Assembly (NCBI RefSeq): GCF_027595985.1
Contig: NC_073303.1
Location: 326,863,679-326,927,678, forward strand
Source: Sorex araneus
Lineage: Eukaryota > Chordata > Mammalia > Eulipotyphla > Soricidae
Length of the DNA: 64,000 bases
Reading direction: 5' to 3'
This document shows positions 10,837-21,266 of this stretch, piece by piece. Numbering within the stretch: the first letter of the stretch is position 1; every line of letters begins with the position of its first letter. The notes below the pieces were generated by a model. The model had not been told where the DNA came from. It ran no database searches and saw only the letters and a list, made by a program, of their open reading frames with translations. The translations under genes were made by a program, and so were the position numbers.

Positions 10837-11488
10837 TCTCATGTAATCTTTTTTTTGTTTTAATTTTTATGGAAACACCATGTGGAAACTTACAAAGTTC
10901 TCAGGTTTATGTCTCAGTTATACAATATTCAAACACCCATCCATTCACCAGTGTCCATATTCCACCACCCAGAACCCCAGTATACCCCCCGCCCCCCCAA
11001 CCCCAACTGTATAACTGATGAATTTCACTTCATTTTCTCTTTACCTTGATTACGTTCCATATTTCAACACAAAACTCACTATTGTTGTGGAGTTTCCCCC
11101 CAAGAAAGACAGCCCTACTACCAAGGAAGCATTTGATAATTAGTTTTCCATTAAAAGATTGTATGTTTTCAGTTTTTAGAAAAGGTTGCACGGCCGCTAA
11201 TGCGGCCGCGCAGTTTGGAGTTGTCCCAGTCCTGTGTCCCGGAGCCGTGTTAGTTGCTGCTCAGTGTCGCTAGGGCTCCATCTGGAGAAGGTGTGCTGGC
11301 TGTACCTCCTCCGTCTGGATCCCCGGTGTTGCTGGCCCCGTCTCGGGTCCAGAGCATTCTCCGGCCGCGTTGCTCACCAGAAGGCCTGGCTTCTCTGTTG
11401 AATGTGGCAAGATGGCACCGAGGGTGGGTCGAGGGCGTGACTTCCAGCGGCCGGGGCCACCTGGAGGCTGGGCTTCTCATGTAATCTT
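10837..11488 (-). mobile_element. 624-bp retroposon with L1-like tail and GC-rich 5' part
   Basis: A 14-bp direct repeat TCTCATGTAATCTT at 10837-10850 and 11475-11488 brackets an insertion at 10851-11474. The T-run on its left side makes it minus-strand. Its 3' half shares order and wording with 48340-48812, including AATAGTGAGTTTTGTGTTGA and a G-rich tract, and resembles an L1 3' UTR. Its 5' part, about 11190-11474, is rich in CpG and contains GCGGCCGCG and CAAGATGGC, a YY1-like core. No domain-bearing reading frame is seen. It could be a 5'-truncated L1 with an unusual 3' UTR, or a composite non-autonomous element. Confidence 0.75.
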
Positions 11489-11609
11489 GATCCAACCTCA
11501 TGTGACAGGCAATTAATTCTATTTTACAAATAGTCATAAGAACTTGTGTTTAAGGGTCACATCATAATGTAGTTCAACTGTAAAATAAGGTTAAGTAATG
11601 TGATTTTTA

Positions 11610-11794
11610 CTTGTTTGTTTATTTATTATCTTTGGTTTTAGGCCACACCCAGGACTATTCAGGACTTATTTCTGGCTCTGCACTCAAGGATCACTTCTGG
11701 AGTTTCTCAGGGGACCATATGTGAAGCCAAGGATCAAACTGGGGTGTGCCAGGTGCAAAGCCAGCACCTTAACCGGCTGTATCACTCTTGCCTA
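11610..11794 (-). mobile_element. SOR-like SINE, class A, diverged
   Basis: TTAGGCCACACCCAGGAC, GGCTCTGCACTCAAGGATC and GGCTGTATCACTCTTGCC mark tail, body and head on the reverse strand. Confidence 0.88.
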
Positions 11795-11816
11795 GATAAT
11801 GTGATTTTCTAATAAA

Positions 11817-11964
11817 TTAAGACCCGAAATTCTTGTTTTCTCCCCACTCCTAAGTAGAACTCACACCAACACAAAGACAGCGGCTTAAAATTAAGACCCG
11901 AAATTCTTGTTTTCTCCCCACTCCTAAGTAGAACTCACACCAACACAAAGACAGCGGCTTAAAA
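11817..11964. repeat. Perfect 74-bp tandem duplication
   Basis: The unit starting GACCCGAAATTC at 11821 recurs without a mismatch from 11895. It ends in CGGCTTAAAA each time. Not simple-sequence and not part of a recognised repeat. Confidence 0.97.
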
Positions 11965-11974
11965 GTGAGTGAAA

Positions 11975-12128
11975 ATTGGTCTAGAGAAATAACTTAACAG
12001 GTTTAGCATATGCTTTGCATTCAGGCGACCCAGGCTTGATCCTCAGCACCATATAGACTTGGTTTCCTAAGTATTGCCAGCAGCAGTCCCTCATAATCAG
12101 CAGGTGTGGCCTAGAAACAAATAAAACA
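11975..12128 (+). mobile_element. SOR-like SINE, class A, diverged
   Basis: Head ATTGGTCTAGAGAAATAACT, B-box-like GGCTTGATCCTCAGCACC, body GCAGGTGTGGCC, A-rich end. Confidence 0.75.
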
Positions 12129-13539
12129 GACTCATCAAAATACTTGTCAAATTATTCCATATTTTATAATGGTTTGCAAGAATTATTTGGCTAGGCAAAA
12201 AATGTAAAGGACAGCCAGATAGAATATTTGATCTTAGGAGGTGCTTGAAGTTCTTTCACAGTTATTGGATTATTGTCTTCAATAGGGGGAAAGATCTAAT
12301 CCGTGTGTTCCTGGAAAAGTTGGAGATACAGGGCAAAATATTTTTTTCTAGTTAAGATTTAATAGAAATCTCACAGTAACTTTTTTGTTGGTTTATCACC
12401 TGAAGACATTGGATTAATTTTCATTAGAAATTAATTTGTCACTCAAAATTACCCTAGAAAAACAAAAAAGAACAAAGATGTCCCTGAGAATTCTATAAAA
12501 TATCAAGAGTAAATCATTTTTTTAGCAACACACTGAATGAACAACATGGCATACATTGTTAGTTATCTTTGTTTAGGGTTGCACTCCATAGAGTCTTATT
12601 CCAAAACAAAAATTTCAAGAAAAATATGACACATTTGCTCTGTTTACTATCCCTTATAGCATGCTGAGTACAGTTTTGACAAATTTTTAGACTTCACAAA
12701 TAGATTTCTTTGTGAAACTCCAAGGACTTAAACATTGTCAAAAGCTTCATTCAATAAAGCCATTCTTAATTTACCAGAAATGTGTCACAAGGGTGAAACA
12801 TGTCTTGCTTTTCTGACAGTACATGTTTATATTTAGTACACACAATTTGACAGTGCAGTTTACATTTCTATGTGTATAACCTTTAATATATATGGGATGG
12901 AAATGTTTTAGCTCAAGAATAAAGCAACATTTTTACCTCCATCTCAACTTTGTTTTATTTCATGCCATTGTTTCAATGAAAATAACAGAGACCAACTTTG
13001 AGGGAAAAAAATCTATCCTCGGAATTTGTCAGAAGAGGTAAAAGTACACACATGACAATATACACTTACTTATGAAATGAGAAAGTGATGTACTCATAAT
13101 TCATACATCCTCAATAATGTGCTTTCTACCTTCTTTCATTTGAATGAAAATTGGCTACTACAAGAACTGACCAGTGAAACTGGAAAGCTAACTCCCCTAT
13201 ATCAAGTAAGAACTACAGCACTTTAGAGATAACAAGTCTTTAAGACTTTGGCTTAAATCTGTACTTCATAAACAAGCCAAATGAAGTTTTCCCTTTGAGA
13301 TCATTTGGAACTGTTAAATTATTTAATAAAACATGTTCATCTTCTGTATATAGTTACATTTTTGACTGCTTATTACATGGTATGTGGTGGAGTCTTAAAA
13401 TCTTTTTGGGACTAAATCAGAGTGTAACAATGCAAACACACTCAAACAGATGATATGACTTCTCTGAATCTAGAAAGGCAGAAAACTTGATAAATGTCCC
13501 CAGAGTAGCTTGGGTTTGATGTGGGATCAGCCGCATGTA
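12129..13539. other. AT-rich unique sequence
   Basis: About 1.4 kb with no recognised repeat, exon or RNA gene. Reading frames are short and unremarkable. Confidence 0.45.
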
Positions 13540-13553
13540 AGAGACGCATCTTG

Positions 13554-13887
13554 GCCCAATATAGACTAGAGACTGAACACAATGGCCACTCAACACCTTT
13601 ATTGCAAACCACAACACCTAATCAGAAAGAGAGAACAAAAGGGAATACCCTGCCATAGTGGCAGTGTGGGGTGGGGGGAGACGGGACTGGGGAGGGGGGG
13701 TGAGGGATGTTGGGCTTACTTTTGGTAGAGAATGGGCACTGGTGAAGGGATGGGTTATCAAACTTTGTAAGGGAGAAACATGAGCACAAAAATGTATAAA
13801 TCTGTAACTGTACCCTCACGCTGACTCACTAATTAAAAATAAAATATTAAATTAAAAAAATAAAAAATGATCATCAATAAAAAAAAG
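13554..13887 (+). mobile_element. 5'-truncated LINE-1 3' end (young)
   Basis: A 14-bp duplication AGAGACGCATCTTG at 13540-13553 and 13888-13901 brackets the insertion. The body nearly duplicates the 3' part of 215-748, including the G-rich tract and the GTACCCTCACGCTGACTCAC terminus before the A-rich tail. Confidence 0.93.
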
Positions 13888-13901
13888 AGAGACGCATCTT
13901 G

Positions 13902-15789
13902 ACTTCTATATTATCTTTACAGTGCACATGTGACTTTTTCAAGGGGAAAGAAAAGATGGACGCAGAGGAATAGGTGGATAAAGAAAAGATGAAGGAGAAG
14001 GAGGAGGGAATGAAGGAAAAGGAGGGGAATATGCAAGACCTTTTGTGGGTCATTTTATTATGAAAGTTTGTATACTTATATGTTTGTATTTGAATAAGGC
14101 ATTGGCATCATATAGCTGATAGAGAAGACTGTCGGTTGTCAATAATACATCCATAAATTCTTGCTATCCTTTATTCATAAGTTTGATTTTTAACTAGGCC
14201 AATTTAATACATAACTTTGTGCAAACCTTTTGCTAGCAAAAATGATAAGTAGCTGTGTTGTTTGGGCTTCCACACATCTTGGAGTAGGCGGGAAAAAATT
14301 ATTTTCTACATCTAGTGGAAACAAGAGTTCTGATGCTGCTGAAAATCAACACTCAAAATAATTATCCCCACCTTTCTGGGATGGTCATTGACCAGACAGA
14401 CCATTAAGTAATCATCAGACATATTGATAAGAGAAGTAAGAAAAATGATAATTTATTAGAAATAACATCAGTGGTGGTCCATTTCCAAGACAAAGCATTT
14501 AACCCAAACTGGAAAATTACTGGCATTTCTTCTCTTCATGACTCACCCTCAAGGAAACAGTGCAGAACAAGTGGGTATTAGGAGGGGGTCAGGAAGGAGC
14601 TGTCTACATGTTAGTGAGTATATCTCTCAGGAGAGTCTTCCTGCCAGAAAATTAAAGGCAAGGGAGACAATCAAAACCCACTCTAAAACCCAACCAATCT
14701 CAAGGGGTGCATCACTCAAATTATCCAATAAAACTTAGTCAATTTCTGGGAAGATTGTAGAGTCAGCTGGTGAGGAACCGGAAGAGGAACTTGAACACCT
14801 GGGAATATAATGCCTGTTCTGACCACTTTGGGTTAGCCACCCAATCCTGCTTGTAAGAAGTAATCAATAGCTATTACAGCCTTGCTTTTGCTGATCTTAA
14901 GCCTTTAAGTCAATTCATTGTTAGACAGGTGAATTTTTAGACAATTTTTATTGTGTTTCTCACAATAACCTATATTCCACCTTAATACTTGCGATTGGCC
15001 AGACAAACTGAGAGACTCATGTATGTGTTCCAGAAGTCATCTTTAAGTAAACATAGCTAAGCCAGAGGATATTAGGGAAAAGGGGATCCTGTAGGGAAAT
15101 TACAGTAGAAGGCAAAGTAAAGCAAGGACATGTGTATTTAAAATCTGATAAGGAAGATTAGATATTTGAGGGCACAATTTAAAAAAGATGTTTATATGTA
15201 AATGTCATTTGTAAAGGTGACCTTCTTCTCACCTCCAGGCACATTTTAGTGTAGCACATTTTTTTTTTCTTCTTAAGAGTGGCACATTTTTGCTTCCGGC
15301 TTGCTGCCATCTTTAAGTTCCTGGTGCCAAGAGCTTGCCAAACCAGTCCTGGAAATGTATATTTGCAGCCTTCTTTTACATGAGAATTAAATCAATGTGT
15401 GTTTTTGTTTTGCTTTGTTTTTTACACCTTTTAAAAATCATCTTTGTTTTTTATATGCAAGTTGCTATTGTGAGAATTTCTCTCTTTTGTAGCAAAACAA
15501 AGTCCTGAGAGATATGGATGCATGACACTACAAATACAAAGTGCTTTCAGAATGTGTTATTTATTTATAGATTAAAAGTCAACCCCTCATCTAGATAGAG
15601 GACTATTTCCACTTCCAGTTTACAGATGAGGAAATGGAGTCTCAGGACATGCATCTTGTCCACGATCAGGGGCCCTTTAGAACAAAAACTAATTCTAGAA
15701 ACCTTGTCTATGTGCATTAATATTACTTTCCACTATGTGACAATTTTTCTTTGATCTTATGAAATTAGCTTGATTACATTTTTATTGGC
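13902..15789. other. Unique sequence with one ancient repeat trace
   Basis: Mostly unrecognised. Near 15600-15675 the motif TTTACAGATGAGGAAATGGAG resembles mammal-wide MIR/L2 sequence. No gene is supported. Confidence 0.4.
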
Positions 15790-15908
15790 TTATGGTTAGG
15801 CCAACCTGGGTTCAATCCCCAAGGACCCTATATGGTCCCCTAAGCAACACCAGGAGTAATTCATTGCCCGAGGCGTCCCTTGCACCCCCACCTCCCCCCC
15901 AAAAAAAA
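15790..15908 (+). mobile_element. SOR SINE, class A, head damaged
   Basis: B box GGGTTCAATCCCC and body ATATGGTCCCCTAAGCAACACC are clear, with a C-rich then A-rich tail. The A-box half of the head is missing. Confidence 0.85.
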
Positions 15909-16290
15909 GCAAATAGCAGTGGTCTAAATTGGTCTTTGGATGAGCTATTGGGTGGCATACATTTGTTTGATTAATTTAGGGACAGTTTAGCTTTCATTCC
16001 TTGTTCTGATAACATTTTTTTCTCTTTTTTGAAAGTCATTCTCACTTTCAGCTCATGTGATTCTGCTAGACATAAAGAGAATCTTTCTTAATTAAGAAGC
16101 ATAGTCATTTTGAGAGCAGGGGAGTTAAACCACTGATAAGTTAAACCAGACTTATAGATGCACTAGACACAGGCAAGCAAGACTTCAGTGGGTGTAAGAC
16201 ATTTCATTTGAGAAGCATAGGGGAGTGGTAAATATCATGTGACTGAGAATCATATAGAAACACTCATACCATTTGAAATTTATTTGCAGG
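15909..16290. other. Unique sequence
   Basis: Nothing recognised. Confidence 0.4.
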
Positions 16291-17015
16291 TAGCTTGAGT
16301 GTTAATATCTGTGTTTTTAGCATAGTGTTACAAGTGGTTATGCAAAGTTATCACCACCAACTTACCAAAACCTATCCACCTCTGTCCCCGTGTCCTTCAT
16401 GGAACACCGTATTCCTCCCTTCTACCCCCCACATTCAACCCCACCCACCTCAAAAACTGCTGTTCTGTTATCAAAGCCCAAGGGCTTGTTTTTATTGGAC
16501 AGTGTCCAGCCCTGTAAAAAGTTATAAAGGCGCCTCGAGAGCGGGAGGGGGAGATGTGATGTGTCGTGTTGTTCTGTTGTCCAAGGGCACTTGGGGCAGC
16601 TCTCTCTCAAACGCACTGCTCGCATTTGTTGTTCTTGAGCTACTGTGTAAGGACCAGATCGGGATGGTTCCTCCTTGTGCTCTGCTTTTGTGTGTGCTGC
16701 TGTGCTCTCTTCTGTCTGTCTCTCTCTCTCTCTGTCTGTGTAGTCTCTCCTCTGGTTTCTTCCAACCTTTCTCTGTCTCTGCTTCCGTGTCTTCTCTGTT
16801 ATTCTCCCGTGTCCTTTCGTGTGTCTCCTTCTCTTTCTCTTCTGTCTTCTTCTGTCTCATCTGTCTTCTTCTTCTGTCTCTCCTCTTCTTCGTCTGTCTC
16901 CCTTGTCTTGTTCTTCTGTTTTCCCTGTCTTCTTCTTCTGTCTCTCCCTTGTCTTTTTCTCTGTCTCTCCTGTTTCCCTCTTCTGTCTCTCCTGTCTTCC
17001 CCCACAGTCTTAGTT
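16291..17015 (+). repeat. LTR-like block: TATA box then CT-rich minisatellite
   Basis: A TATA-like GTTATAAAGGCGCC lies at about 16519-16532. Downstream, 16700-17005 is almost pure pyrimidine on the plus strand, built of irregular TTCTGTCTCTCC-type units. A TATA box followed by a CT-rich R/U5 is typical of some class II endogenous retroviral LTRs, and an ERV-like repeat follows at 17180. I see no clean TG...CA ends or primer-binding site, so LTR identity is inference. The 241- and 167-codon frames here are low-complexity artefacts. Confidence 0.4.
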
Positions 17016-17179
17016 TATAAAGCAAATTACTTAGGGTGGTGACACAAAGGTGGGTTGAACATTAACAAATCAACAAAGAAGGGTAAGACCATTTCTTGAG
17101 GAGATTAACAAAATCTCATCTAAGGGTATTACTAGGAGATCCACTCAAGGGTGGGGTCCAAACAAGAGTGTGTCAGGGT

Positions 17180-17745
17180 GTGTCCCTTTCTTCCTTCCTC
17201 AGCTAGTAATGCACTTAAATAGTTATAGTAAATTTACTTCTAATATTTCTAGCAATGTCATTCTGTATGAGCACAGTAAGAGATATATCAGACTTAAAGT
17301 TGGGTTCTTCCTGAGGACATTCACTATAAATTCCATACCACAGTCCTCAGACCAGATTAGTCTTCCTAACCCCAGCAGGGTCCTAGTCTCATCGTTACTT
17401 TTGGATCATGACAGCATTTGTCTATGACCATGATCTCAACTTATAGTTGAGTATTGTGGCGCTTTGACCTGGCCCATTTTGATGCCAGGGCAGCTCACAA
17501 CTTGCCCTGGGTCCATTCCGTCCCTCGTTGGGACCCTGCTTTTGGGGTACTAGAAACTAAGGGCAACTGAGTGGAGAAAGCAGATGCCTGGGAGTAAATA
17601 TTATTGGAGTCAATCAGCTTCCAAATTACAAAACATAATATTAACTGTCTTCCTGTGTCCATACAGAAAGGACATTGCTTTAAGGTAAACTAAGTTCCCT
17701 GCAGCAAGGCTAAAAGGACAAACCCCATGTTATCCTACACAGCCC
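17180..17745 (+). repeat. ERV-like interspersed repeat, copy 1
   Basis: Collinear with 56190-56710. Shared landmarks in order are CAGGGTCCTAGTCTC, ATCATGACAGCA, GATGCCAGGG, CTTGCCCTGGGTCC, TTGGGACCCTGC and AAAGCAGATGCC. No coding capacity is visible. The style resembles non-coding parts of class II endogenous retroviruses, but I cannot name the family. Confidence 0.7.
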
Positions 17746-17764
17746 CTTTCTATTTTTCTCTGTA

Positions 17765-18000
17765 TACCACATGAATGATATCATCTAGCAATTTTCCTTC
17801 TCCCCCTGACTTATTTCACTTAATACACATTAGCTTTATTCAACTTGTAGCAAAAAGCAATTTTTTATCCTTTCTTATAGCTGAGTAGTATCCCATCATA
17901 CATATACAGACCCTTTTCAAATCCACTTGTTTGCCGTTGAACATTTCCCCCCAAAATATTTTCTTTTGTAAGTAATGCTAACTGCCATAAGAAATTTGAC
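17765..18000 (-). mobile_element. Old LINE-1 ORF2 3' end
   Basis: Plus-strand landmarks CTGACTTATTTCACTTAATA and CTGAGTAGTATCCCATCATA are the antisense of the conserved L1 ORF2 C-terminal region. Truncated and non-functional. Confidence 0.8.
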
Positions 18001-18188
18001 TTCTAACATTGCATTCATCTCCCAGTCATTTTTGGAGGGGCATGAACACCTGGAATGTTCAGGCCTTTCTTCTGCTTCTGTGCTTAGAGATCAAGGCTAG
18101 TGGGGCTCAGGAGGCCATAATCAGTGCCAGGAATAGAAGCCCCTGTACTACCTCACCTGTCCTGATTGACTCGTTTCTTGAAGAAGCA

Positions 18189-18570
<382 letters not shown>

Positions 18571-18716
18571 ATTTTGTTTGGGGCGCACACACTGCAATGC
18601 TCAGGGGTTACTCCTAGCTCTGCACTCTGGAATTAATCCTGGCAGTGCTCAGTATGCCCAGAGTTAGCTAGCTGCAAGACATGATCCCTACCCACTGTAC
18701 TACTTCTTCAAACCCT
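18571..18716 (-). mobile_element. SOR-like SINE, class A, diverged
   Basis: GGGGCGCACACACTGCAATGC, GCTCTGCACTCTGGAATTAA and TACTACTTCTTCAAACCC mark tail, body and head. The adjacent microsatellite sits exactly where its poly-A tail would be. Confidence 0.87.
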
Positions 18717-19307
18717 GAGGAGGTTCTTTTCATTACTGAATTCACAATGTTGCTAATTTCTTTAAGGCCAAGACTCAAGAGACAAAGGTGGCATGGTTAT
18801 GGAAAACTCATGTTGCTCCCTTCCAGGAGAGAAGGACATGCTATCTGGATGGTGCCAGCCAGGGGTGGCTTATGAAAGTGACTGCTGAGTTGCTGGAGAT
18901 GGGGCGGGGAGTGGGGGGGAGGGAGGATACAGACAGAGGATCTCCATTCCCGATCCCTCAAACCCAGAGTTCTCAGTCACAAAGTCCCACATACCTGGGT
19001 TTTCTGGGGGTTAATTCATGGGTGAGTCCTCATTTTTAAGAGTGACATGAAACCAGACCTGCATTCAGAAAGGTCAGTTAAAAGGACTGTGTGCATATGT
19101 CTGTAGGTGTTCATGGTATGAGATCCCAGCCTTCTTGAAAACATCTTCTGAGCAACTTTAAACCCAGGTAATCTGAAAAAGTTGCAGCAAATGGCATCAG
19201 TGGCTAGGAAAATGGAAAGTTAAGTCTTATAGTCTACTGATCTATTGAGATCAGTCAGTTCTCCCAAAAGCACTAAAGTAGTTCAGGAATACAAATCCTT
19301 TTTAGGT
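18717..19307. other. Unique sequence
   Basis: Nothing recognised. Confidence 0.4.
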
Positions 19308-19511
19308 AAAGAAATGGGGTGGGGACTGGAGCTATAGCTCAGCGGGTAGGCGTTTGCCTTGCAGGAGGCGACCCAGGTCCGATTCCCAGCATCCCATATG
19401 GTCTCCTTAGCACTGCCGGGGGTAATTCCTGAGTGCAGAGCCAGGAGTGACCCCTGTGCATCGCCAGGTGTGACCTCCCCCCTCCCCCCAAAAAAAAAAG
19501 AAATGGGGTGG
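19308..19511 (+). mobile_element. SOR SINE, class A, with target duplication
   Basis: The SINE occupies 19323-19496. A 15-bp duplication AAAGAAATGGGGTGG lies at 19308-19322 and 19497-19511. Head with GCTATAGCTCAGCGGGTAGG, body near consensus, C-rich stretch before the A tail. Confidence 0.96.
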
Positions 19512-19945
19512 AATTATGTTTCTTTATAGTTGCAGCTTGTTCTCAGAGGAGAATAAGTCTAAAAAGAAGAGAATCAAGTTGATCAAGTTAGTAATGCAAA
19601 ACTAAAATAGTTTTCCATGTAATTTCAAAGGAGGGAGGGGAAGAGAGATATTAAAATCTAAATTTTTTAGCAAGAAAACTAGGATCAGGCAGTGGACAGA
19701 GGAGGATTTTGATACAACGTGAAATCACAAAGCTGAGAGCCTAGCAGAAGTAGAAGGGGTTTTGCTGTGGCCTGAGAAATGTTGCTAAGGATAGCTCCTT
19801 TGTAATTCTTAAAGGAGACAAAGGAGGAATCATAAGACTAAGAATTAGTTAGAGAGGTACCATGTCCTGTTTCAGACTAGGGATTCTCAAGTAAGAATGT
19901 ACACACTTGCCCTGGAGGAAGAATCAAAAGGTTTCAGATCCTGTA
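19512..19945. other. Unique sequence
   Basis: Nothing recognised. Confidence 0.4.
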
Positions 19946-20400
19946 GCTCATGGAGTGACTTGAAAAACCTTTCAGTGATTTCCTACTGCTTTAAAGAGAA
20001 AATCCAAGTTCTTTTGTGTGACCTCCAGGGATGAGCACTGGCTAATTCTAACCTGCCTTCCAGCCTCGTCTCTTTCCCCCTCCTCCCACGTGTGGCCAGG
20101 AACACAGCTCAGAGTTGCCTAGTTCCCTGCCCAGGACCCCGCCCCCTTCTTGCTCCCAGACTCTCTCTATCAAGTCTCTGCCTGGACTTGAGCTGCTCTC
20201 ATCTTTCTCTAAAGGTTCCCCCCTCATGGACCTTCCTAATGACAGTTTTTTATCACTCAGAATGTGCTAGGACCTAGAATTATTTTGTTTCTTCATTGAA
20301 ACGGTTATTCATTTGAGGAGATTTTATGGAGCTTGCCAAGTGCTGAGGACATAGGGTTGATCACAGATCAGAACAAAAAGTCCCACCTCAGAGGTCTCAG
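19946..20400. repeat. Ancient mammal-wide repeats (L2-like, then MIR/DNA-like)
   Basis: The run CAGTGATTTCCTACTGC, then AGAAAATCCAAGTTC and CCTGCCTTCCAGCCTCGTCTC, follows a pattern seen in old L2-type copies. Around 20300-20380 another old pattern reads GAGCTTGCCAAGTGCTGAGG then GATCAGAACAAAAAGTCCC. Family assignment by eye is uncertain. Confidence 0.45.
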
Positions 20401-20467
20401 GCATGGGGGGGGGAAGATGAGGGGGGAGACGTGAAATATTATTTATATGTGAAATATTTATATGTGA

Positions 20468-21266
20468 TATTTATAAATATAACAAAAATACCACTTTCCA
20501 CACGCTCGGGCTGAGGCTCACACAGGAGCAAAGTCCCACGGAACCCAGGTCATGCGGATCTTTGTGATCTTGGACTCTGGGCTCAGCAGGACCCGGGAGC
20601 AGAGATCCTCTGCCTGATTCCCCCAGTCTCCCGCCACCGAGGGGTCACACCCATAAGCTGGGGCCAGATCATCTCCTCATCAGCCACCCTCCCGAACTCA
20701 CAGCTGCTTCTCCTGGAAGGGAGTATAAAATGAGGCCCCCATCCATAACCATGCCACCGGACTCCGTGCCAGGCTATTTTCACTCGGGGTACCCCAGAGG
20801 GGGCGGGTGAGAGCCCTCCCCCCGCCAAAGGACCCAGCCCCGGAAGCCAACCTCCACACCCAATTGCCGCTATGCTTCAGGCAACTTTCCACACGCTCTG
20901 GCCGAGCCTCACACATGAGTAAACATATTCCTGGACTGTGCGGCTGCTTTGGGGCCATGCGACACATCATCATAGAGGAAAAGAAATGTATATGCCTCTC
21001 GGAGAGCCTGGCAAGCTACCAAGAGTATCCTGCCCGCACGGAAGAGCCTGGCAAGCTCCCTGTGGCATATTTGATATGCCAAAAACAGTAACAATAACAG
21101 GTCTCATTCCCCTGACCCTGAAAGAAGCCTCCAATCGTTGAGAAAGACAAGTAAAGAAAGGCTGCTAAAATCTCAGGGCTAGGATGAATGGAGATGTTAC
21201 GGGTGCCCACTCGAGTAAATCAATGAACAATGGAATGACAGTGATGACAGTTATTTATAAATATAA
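20468..21266 (+). mobile_element. ~770-bp retroposon ending in the class B SINE body
   Basis: A 15-bp direct repeat TATTTATAAATATAA lies at 20468-20482 and 21252-21266, in AT-rich surroundings. Between them (20483-21251) the 5' two thirds are GC-rich. A ~42-bp unit with the core CTTTCCACACGCTC occurs twice, near 20491 and 20885. From about 20996 the sequence matches the class B SINE body: both GGCAAGCT motifs, GATATGCCAAAAACAGTAAC, and the tail GGAATGACAGTGATGACAG. Relative to ordinary class B copies it carries about 70 extra bases, near 21100-21185. No tRNA head, poly-A or reverse transcriptase is seen. Confidence 0.7.

Noticed and set aside
11190..11474. CpG-island promoter of a gene
   Set aside because: The GC-rich stretch lies wholly within a retroposon bounded by target-site duplications, so it arrived by insertion. 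No exon follows it.
16295..17020. 241-codon plus-strand frame, the longest in the window
   Set aside because: Its second half is the translation of a CT-rich minisatellite (Ser/Leu/Phe/Cys only). There is no domain, and overlapping long frames on both strands come from the same simple sequence.
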